Shown here in pieces: positions 57,673 through 64,000 of a stretch of DNA of 64,000 nucleotides. Under the pieces are notes generated by a model, which searched no databases, had not been told where the DNA came from, and worked only from the letters and a program-made list of their open reading frames with translations. Each line of letters starts with the position of its first letter. Position 1 is the stretch's first letter. The position numbers were made by a program, and so were the translations under genes. The stretch is from Campanula takesimana. Its lineage: Eukaryota; Streptophyta; Magnoliopsida; Asterales; Campanulaceae. Location of the stretch: assembly GCA_026119855.1 (NCBI GenBank), contig JAOWBW010001587.1, positions 1 to 64,000 on the forward strand, in the 5' to 3' direction.

Positions 57673-59752
57673 TGTCGCGACCCCGGACCCCGCGGGCCCG
57701 AGACCGCGATCTGGACGTCGACTTAAGACCAAAACTCAGAAATACTGAAGTTAAAAATTCCATTTGATACCAAAAGGTAATGATCCAAAGTTTTACGAAA
57801 CCAAGTTTGATAAAAACCAATTACAACTATCATAAACTTCCACAAGTTTATGCCCAACAAAATACAAATATACAATTCTTAATGACGTCAAAGTTTTGGT
57901 ACAACTATCCCAAAATGGTACATTTACATAATGTAAACCAACCTATGACAACCTTCCCCAAAAGAATGGATCCACACTCGACGTCCTCTTTCTCGTGATC
58001 AGCGAGACTAATCCTTAGCACCTGGGGGGGGGGGGTTAAGGAAAAACAAAGATAAAAGAAAAGGGGGTGAGATAAATCTCAATAAGTTACTAATGCAACT
58101 ACATGACATGCTATGATGCACGAAGCGATAAGCAATAATAAATGTCACATAGCACATATCATTTATCACATAACAGATAGCAGCGGAAATAAACACATAA
58201 CAAAGGATATAGCCAAGGTTTTCCAAACAGGAACATCCAAATAAAGGATCGCTGCGCAGCTTCGATAATCAACAAATCATCATCTTCATAATAGCATGAA
58301 AGCCGAAGAGAAAACCCCGGTACCGGAACCAATAACCAATGAAGTGTCACAAGGGACGGGAGACATGCCACAAAGTCATGCTCCAAGTAAAGCTAAAATG
58401 CACACAAAGGAGCTAGCTCTTCTCACATCCAAGGCCAATCTGGAGGAGGGTAATAATGGGGCAAAACAATGGTCAACATCACAATGGACTTGGACGTGCC
58501 ATCATAATGTTTCGCATCGCCCAAACACACACAAAATACCAGCTGGACTTTCACGTAAAGGCTAAGTAATAAAATACTAGCACGATAAACAACAAAGGAT
58601 TCCAAAGTAGGGAATCATACCAAGAAGTCACCAAGAAAGTGAAATGTACCCACAACACACAATTAAAGTGTTCCAATAATCTCAATTAACACTTAATTAA
58701 TTTCAAACACAAACTTGATCACAAAGGACTCAATTCTATCACTAGAGTGCACTACAATGTTCACTAAGGTCAACTAGGAGGACACCCAAGATTTGGATCA
58801 AAACGCATTCTTCAATTACAAAATTTTAACAATTGTAAACTTCCAGAGGACTGTGCGGCCGCCCACCAGGGACTGTGCGGTCGCCCAAAAAGACCCTCAA
58901 ACACGACCAAAAGCTTTCAGATAGTTGTGCGGTCGCCCAGGCATTTTTGTGCGGCCGCCCAATGTTCTGAACTACTGAAAATCGGGAAGAACAACATGGG
59001 TTCTTCCATTTTCAAACCCAAAACACATTCAACCAAAATCCAACCTTCCAACTTATATACTAATGTACCAAAACAACTTATAACGAGGGTGGGGATCCAA
59101 ATACACCATTTATCAACCCAAAACCAAGAATCAAACCCAACATTCATCAATTCACCATTTTTAACCAAAAACTCAAATAAATTCCAAACAAATTCAAAAC
59201 CCAACCAAACTTCAAATATAGCACATCAAACATCAAATAAACATGATATGGACATTTTAGCATCAAAATGGGGGAAAAGTAACTTACTTGATAATTCTCA
59301 AAGTTGACGGAATTCAAATCTTTTTGGTTCTACGCGATCCTATCGACGATCTAAACAATGTTCATGTTTTAAGAAATGAGAGAAGATGAGAGGAAGAAGG
59401 TTTAAATGAAGAGAGAAGGAAATGAAAGAAAAACTTACCCAATCAATGGAGAGAGAGAGAGATTTCTGGGAGGATGATGGGGGATGGAGTGTATGAGGGA
59501 GAAGGAGGTGTAGGGAGAGGGTAGGAGTAATTTAAAAACTTACACAAAGACCCCCTCCTCTAATACTACCCAACTCAATACTCCCCACTAACAACTAAGA
59601 CCCAAATAAAATGCTAGGCATAATTATTATAACACATAAATTGCACACATAATTATTTAAATCAATAATAATTTAAATAAATAAATAAGCAAATAATAAA
59701 TAATAATTATTTAATCACTAATAAAATAGAGCCTAGATTTCGGGTCGTGACA
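57673..59752 (-). repeat. Element B 3' LTR (2080 bp)
   Basis: TGTCACGACCCG at 59752 on the minus strand, and TGTCGCGACCCCG at 57673 on the plus strand. Same family as the A LTR. A G run of about 11 lies at 58023-58034. Confidence 0.9.
58853..58961 (-). promoter_or_regulatory. GTGCGGCCGCCCA cluster in B LTR
   Basis: Four 13 bp copies start at 58853, 58875, 58927 and 58949. The core is GCGGCCGC in two and GCGGTCGC in two. The position in the LTR corresponds to the CTCGGCCGAG cluster of element A, yet the motif differs. No clear TATA box is seen. Confidence 0.5.
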
Positions 59753-59801
59753 TTCACTCCCCCTTAAAGAAAATTCGACCCGAATTTTAACGAGACTCAC
59801 C

Positions 59802-61655
59802 TTAAACAAAAAGCCACGGAAATTTCCTCTCGATCTCACCACGAAGCTCCCACGTCGACTCCTCGATATTATGATTCCTCCAAAGGACTCTAACCAACGC
59901 AATGCTTTTGTTTCTCAACTCTTGGACTTTGGAATCTAAGATCCGAACCGGTCGTTCCTCATAAGTCATATCGGGCTCAATATCCTCCGGTATCCTCGGT
60001 AACACGTGAGACGGATCATGAACATACTTCCGAAGCATAGAAACGTAAAAGACGTTATGCAACCGGTCTAAGGATGGCGGTAACGCGAGTCGATACGCAA
60101 GAAGTCCAACCTTTCCCAAAATCTCAAACGGACCAATAAACCTCGGAGCCAATTTGCCTTTCTTCCCAAACCTACGAATACCCACCTTTGGAGATACTTT
60201 CAAGAACACCAAATCACCGGTCTGAAAACTAAGATCTCGCCTTCGGTTATCTGCGTAGCTCTTATGTCGACTCTGGGCTGTTTTCAATCGATCCCGGATA
60301 ACTTTAACCTTTTCAACTGAATCCCGAAGCAAATCGATACCCAAAACTTTCGCTTCACCGACCTCATCCCAACAAATAGGCGATCTACATTTCCTTCCAT
60401 ACAAGGCCTCATACGGTGCCATCTCGATACTAGCCTGATAACTGTTGTTGTAAGAGAATTCCACTAACGGTAGGTGCGAATCCCAAGAATCAGAGAAGTC
60501 TATCGAACAAGCTCGCAACATATCCTCGAGAATCTGAATAGTCCTCTCGGATTGACCATCGGTCTGAGGATGAAAAGCCGTACTGAATCGCAAATCTGTA
60601 CCCAAAGCTTCCTGAAACGCTTTCCAGAATCTAGAAGTAAACCTCGGGTCTCGATCTGACACAATGCTAATCGGAACCCCATGCAATCTAAAAATCTCAT
60701 CGATATAAAGGGTCGCAAGCTTCTCCATCGAATATCTGATGTCTATAGGCAAGAAATGGGCACTCTTGGTCAATCTATCCACTATTACCCAAACACTGTC
60801 ATACTTCCTACGGGTACGAGGTAGTCCCGTAACGAAATCCATAGTCACATGCTCCCATTTCCATTCTGGAATCTCTAACGGCTGAAGTAATCCCGCGGGT
60901 CTCTGATGCTCGGCTTTGACCTGCTGACACGTTAAACACCTCGATACATACTCGGCTATTTCCCTTTTCATATTAATCCACCAAAGCTGTTGGTTCAAAT
61001 CCTGATACGTCTTCGTACTACCCGGATGAATAGCATACCTCGATTTGTGACCCTCATCTAAAACTTGTCTCTTTATTCCACCAACATCGGGCACGCACAA
61101 ACGACCACGAAAAGTCAAAACTCCACTCGAGCTCAATGAAAAATCCTCGAAATTCTTTTCCTTCAATTTACCCATTATCTTCACCAACTCGGGATCTTCT
61201 TTCTGAGCTTCCTTTATCCTCTGAATTAGGGTCGGAGATACCCTAATATTCGCAAAAATAGCCCCATGTCTCGATTCACGAGGAGACCAATCTCGAACAT
61301 CCTCAAGCATTTTCCATTCTCGAACCATCATCGAAGCCACGTAAGATTTTCTACTAATCGCATCGGCTACCACATTCGCCTTCCCCGGATGATAAGAAAT
61401 CGAACAATAAAAATCCTTCAACAATTCCATCCATCGGCGCTGTTTATTATTCAACTCTTTCTGGGAGAAAAGGTACTTCAAACTCTTGTGATCGGTAAAA
61501 ATTTCAAACTTCGCCCCATAAAGGTAATGCTTCCATTTGTGCAACGCAAAGACTATCGCCGCCAACTCCATATCATGAGTCGGGTAATTCTGCTCACTGG
61601 GGGTCAACTTCCTCGAAGCATACGCAATTACTTTCCATTCTGCATCAACACACAA
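59802..61655 (-). CDS. Element B RNase H - integrase - chromodomain
   Basis: An open stretch of 617 codons, part of pol. RNase H: KVIAYASRKLTPSEQNYPTH, ELAAIVFALHKWKHYLYG, FTDHKSLKYLFSQKELN. Integrase: HHCC finger (AIHPGSTKTYQ..CLTCQQVK), then catalytic VTMDFVTGLP, SIVSDRDPRFTSRF and DGQSERTIQILED supplying D, D and E. The C-terminus HNVFYVSMLRKYVHDPSHVL leads to a chromodomain-like end (PVRILDSKVQELRNK, LVRVLWRNHNIEESTWEL), which in chromoviruses steers integration to modified histones. The frame upstream joins only through a one-base loss near 61645. Confidence 0.92.
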   Translation of the reverse strand: MCVDAEWKVIAYASRKLTPSEQNYPTHDMELAAIVFALHKWKHYLYGAKFEIFTDHKSLKYLFSQKELNNKQRRWMELLKDFYCSISYHPGKANVVADAISRKSYVASMMVREWKMLEDVRDWSPRESRHGAIFANIRVSPTLIQRIKEAQKEDPELVKIMGKLKEKNFEDFSLSSSGVLTFRGRLCVPDVGGIKRQVLDEGHKSRYAIHPGSTKTYQDLNQQLWWINMKREIAEYVSRCLTCQQVKAEHQRPAGLLQPLEIPEWKWEHVTMDFVTGLPRTRRKYDSVWVIVDRLTKSAHFLPIDIRYSMEKLATLYIDEIFRLHGVPISIVSDRDPRFTSRFWKAFQEALGTDLRFSTAFHPQTDGQSERTIQILEDMLRACSIDFSDSWDSHLPLVEFSYNNSYQASIEMAPYEALYGRKCRSPICWDEVGEAKVLGIDLLRDSVEKVKVIRDRLKTAQSRHKSYADNRRRDLSFQTGDLVFLKVSPKVGIRRFGKKGKLAPRFIGPFEILGKVGLLAYRLALPPSLDRLHNVFYVSMLRKYVHDPSHVLPRIPEDIEPDMTYEERPVRILDSKVQELRNKSIALVRVLWRNHNIEESTWELRGEIERKFPWLFV

Positions 61656-63206
61656 CCCAAACCCTCTTTCGAAGCATCACTGTAAATCACTAGGCCATCG
61701 CTCCCATTAGGCAAACTCAAGATCGGTGCGGTAGTCAACCTCTTCTTCAATTCCTCGAAACTCTTGTCACATTTCTCGGTCCACACAAACGGAACATTCT
61801 TCCGGGTCAACTGAGTCATCGGAGTAGCAATCCTCGAAAACCCTTCAATAAACCTTCGGTAATAACCGGCTAAACCCAGAAAGCTTCTAATCTCTGTCAC
61901 TGATTCGGGTCTCTTCCAATCCACTATTGCCTCAATCTTTGAAGGATCCACCGAAATCCCGTCTTTCGAAATCACATGACCCAGAAATGACACCTTCTCA
62001 AGCCAAAATTCGCATTTACTGAACTTCGCAATAATTTCTCCCTCGCAAGAACGGATAAAACTGTCCTCAAATGTTGCTCGTGCTCCTCTCGAGATTTCGA
62101 ATAAACAAGAATGTCGTGATGAAGACTACCACGAACGAATCAAGATACGGATGGAAAATCCGGTTCATCAAATCCATAAATACGGCTGGCGCGTTAGTCA
62201 ACCCAAACGGCATAACCAAGAACTCGTAGTGACCATACCGAGTGCGAAAAGCAGTCTTCGGAATATCCTCCGATCGAACCTTCAACTGATGGTACCCACT
62301 CCTCAAATCAAGTTTAGAGAAAACCACGGACCCTTGAAGCTGATCAAACAAATCATCAATATGCGGTAGAGGATACTTATTCTTCACCGTAACCTGATTC
62401 AACTTCCGGTAATCTATACACAATCTCAACGAACCATCTTTCTTCCGCACAAACAAAACCGGTGCTCCCCACGGGGAAACACTAGGGCGGATAAATCCTC
62501 GGTCAAGCAACTCTTGCAACTGAACCTTTAACTCCTTCAACTCTGCGGGGGCTAACCTATAAGGTGCTTTCGAAATTGGAGCCGTACCCGGCAAAAGATC
62601 TATACAAAACTCAATCTCACGATCGGGAGGCATATCATACTCGGTAGAGAAAACATCGGGAAATTCCCGAACTACCCAAACACTAACCAAACTAGGGGAT
62701 TCCTTCCTAGTATCAAGAACACTAGCCAAATACCCCTCACAACCACTATGCAATAATTTTCTCGCTTTCATAAAAGAAATTAAGCGAACCTTTCTACTCA
62801 GAGGACTAGCCTCAAACACAAATTTAGGCACATCGGGAATAGAAAAAGTAACAGTTTTCTTACGGCAATCAACGGAAGCATGAAACTTGCTCAACCAATC
62901 CATACCCAAAATGACATCAAAGTCTTGGATAGGAAGAACTACCAAATCCGCACAAAGGACTCGACCACAAATAACCACATCACAAGCACGAAAGACTCGA
63001 TCAGAGATCAAGCATTCTCCTATAGGGGTCGACACCTCTAGCACGTACGGTAAAGACTCGAATGCAGCATTTAACATGGAAGCAAATTGCACAGAAATGT
63101 ATGAATGAGATGATCCTGGATCTACTAACGCTCGTGCGCTCACATTAGACACAGAAACAATACCTCCAATAACGGATGGATCATCGGTAGCTTGTTGTTG
63201 ATTCAT
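61628..63206 (-). pseudogene. Element B protease and reverse transcriptase, frameshifted
   Basis: Protease: ARALVDPGSSHSYIS and LPIQDFDVILGMDWLSKFHA. Reverse transcriptase: PWGAPVLFVRKKDGSLRLCI, DYRKLNQVTVKNKYPLPHID, FGLTNAPAVFMDLMNRIF. The catalytic FxDD box is destroyed by a one-base loss (frame reads FITTFLF near 62125). A second indel follows near 62050. From 61993 the frame recovers with MSFLGHVISKDGISVDPSKI and FLGLAGYYRRFIEGFSRIA. This copy cannot make a full polyprotein. Confidence 0.9.
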
Positions 63207-63260
63207 GGCATAAACCTTCCCTTGAACTTTGGGCTTCCCAGCGGCATCCCTTTTCTGACC

Positions 63261-64000
63261 TTAATTATTACCAACTCCTGACCCGGATGCTTGTACTCTA
63301 CCTCTCGGGCAATCTTTTACAAAGTGACCCATTTGACCACAATTGGTGCACCTTCCTTGCTTCTTCCAACAACGGTCTTCAGAATGACCTTCCTTTTGAC
63401 AATACGAACAAAGCCTCCTAACTTGGCTCCCTTGGTTCCCGGAAGTGGTACCCGTGTTCCTTGGGATCGGTTGCCCTCGGAACTGAGATTGTCCCCCAAA
63501 GTTACCTCGGTTATCGGAACGGTGTTGTGGCTTGCCTTGAGCTCCTTGCTTACTCAGGTTAGCTACCTCGGTCTTCCTTTTGTGCTCCCCGATATCTTGC
63601 TCTATCAAATAGGATCGGTCCACCGCATCTTGGAATGTCACAATCCGTTGAGCAATAAGTTGAGTACGGATGGAGGTCTTCAATCCCCGAATGAATCTCA
63701 TAGATTTTTGTTCCTCGGTCCTCACCAAATAGTCGCAATACCGGGCTAATTCTATGAACTTAGCCGAGTATTGTGCTATAGACAACACACCTTGCTCCAA
63801 GTTGAGTAGCTCGATCTCCTTTCGGTTTTGATCAACAACCGGAATGAAATGCTCCTTGAATTTGCGCACAAACAACTCCCACGCATACACCGTGTGAGTA
63901 TCATCCCAAGTAGCTTTAACACCTTTCCACCAATGCTCGGCGGCTCCCACAAGCTTGTAAGCCGCGAACCGGACCTTATCCTCATCCGTGCACCCAAATA
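63261..64000 (-). pseudogene. Element B Gag (N-terminus beyond window)
   Basis: Gag core AAEHWWKGVKATWDDTHTVY and FKEHFIPVVDQNRKEIELLN, then SIAQYSAKFIELARYCDYLV. Two CCHC zinc knuckles, CSYCQKEGHSEDRC and CTNCGQMGHFVKDC. A TAA at 63258-63260 follows GVGNN. The same frame then continues GQKRDAAGKPKVQGK into protease. Element A is open at this spot, so the TAA is probably a nonsense change rather than a natural gag terminator. Confidence 0.88.

Larger units (their letters stand above)
57673..64000 (-). mobile_element. Tekay/Del-type chromovirus element B (partial, 5' end off window)
   Basis: The 3' LTR (57673-59752), polypurine tract, integrase with chromodomain, RNase H, reverse transcriptase, protease and Gag follow in order on the minus strand up to the window edge. 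The left flank GAAAT (57668-57672) is the expected 5 bp target. The same sequence context, GGAATGAAAT, occurs intact in the B Gag at 63841-63850, which shows where in A's gag the insertion fell. Confidence 0.9.

Noticed and set aside
59802..63206. Endogenous pararetrovirus (Caulimoviridae)
   Set aside because: Integrase with an HHCC and DDE core, chromodomain, LTRs and polypurine tract identify a Ty3/gypsy chromovirus. No movement or coat protein.

Overview
This window is nuclear DNA from a flowering plant, probably a eudicot. It is dominated by nested transposable elements. The plant signs are: a spliced DNA topoisomerase 3-alpha gene with GT..AG introns; Athila, Tat/Ogre-like, Tekay-type chromovirus and Ty1/copia LTR retrotransposons; an RTE LINE; Stowaway and Tourist-like MITEs; Mutator-like elements; and captured fragments of a plant CDKF;1 kinase, a plant mobile domain (PMD) gene and what looks like a DUF7745 gene. 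I see no tRNA, rRNA, CRISPR or organellar features.

Layout. 1-658: tail of a copia element and its 3' LTR. 659-2830: no gene recognised. 2831-3540: truncated Tat-type LTR on the minus strand. 3684-6382: Pack-MULE carrying pieces of CDKF;1 and another gene, with an RTE LINE inserted 10 bp inside its end. 7479-19087: ten exons of a TOP3A-like gene on the minus strand, with a frameshift in exon 1 and no 3' half visible. Its 7.7 kb intron 7 holds a five-level nest: Tourist-like, then Stowaway, then Mutator-like, then a small LTR element (here called F), then a solo copia LTR. Four levels have intact target-site duplications. 19607-34640: minus-strand copia (G), split by a nearly complete 11.3 kb Athila element (E, 20376-31719, TSD GTACT). 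34641 to about 52500: a Tat/Ogre-like derivative (D) with its 3' LTR at the left and no gag-pol. It carries two genes in antisense, a four-exon PMD gene and a DUF7745-like gene. The PMD gene is cut by a second Tat-like element (C, 38433-47064). 51485-52225: 740 bp minisatellite. 52517-64000: two minus-strand Tekay-type elements, with B inserted into the gag of the shorter element A. B runs off the right edge.

Two cross-family patterns stand out. First, nearly every LTR family here has its own cluster of short, CpG-rich, mostly palindromic motifs (CTCGGCCGAG, GCGGCCGC, CTCGTACGAG, GGCGCC, GCGCGCGC, CACGGCCGTG). Where a TATA box can be seen, the cluster lies roughly 60-250 bp upstream of it. 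The D and E elements repeat the cluster upstream of their accessory genes. Second, a conserved motif with complementary ends (GAACTACG ... CGTAGGCAGCC) occurs five times in three Athila/Tat-type elements. In D its two copies bracket the accessory genes.

Almost every coding region is broken, often by single-base deletions. I regard no protein in the window as certainly functional. The Athila accessory ORF is the longest intact frame outside gag-pol.
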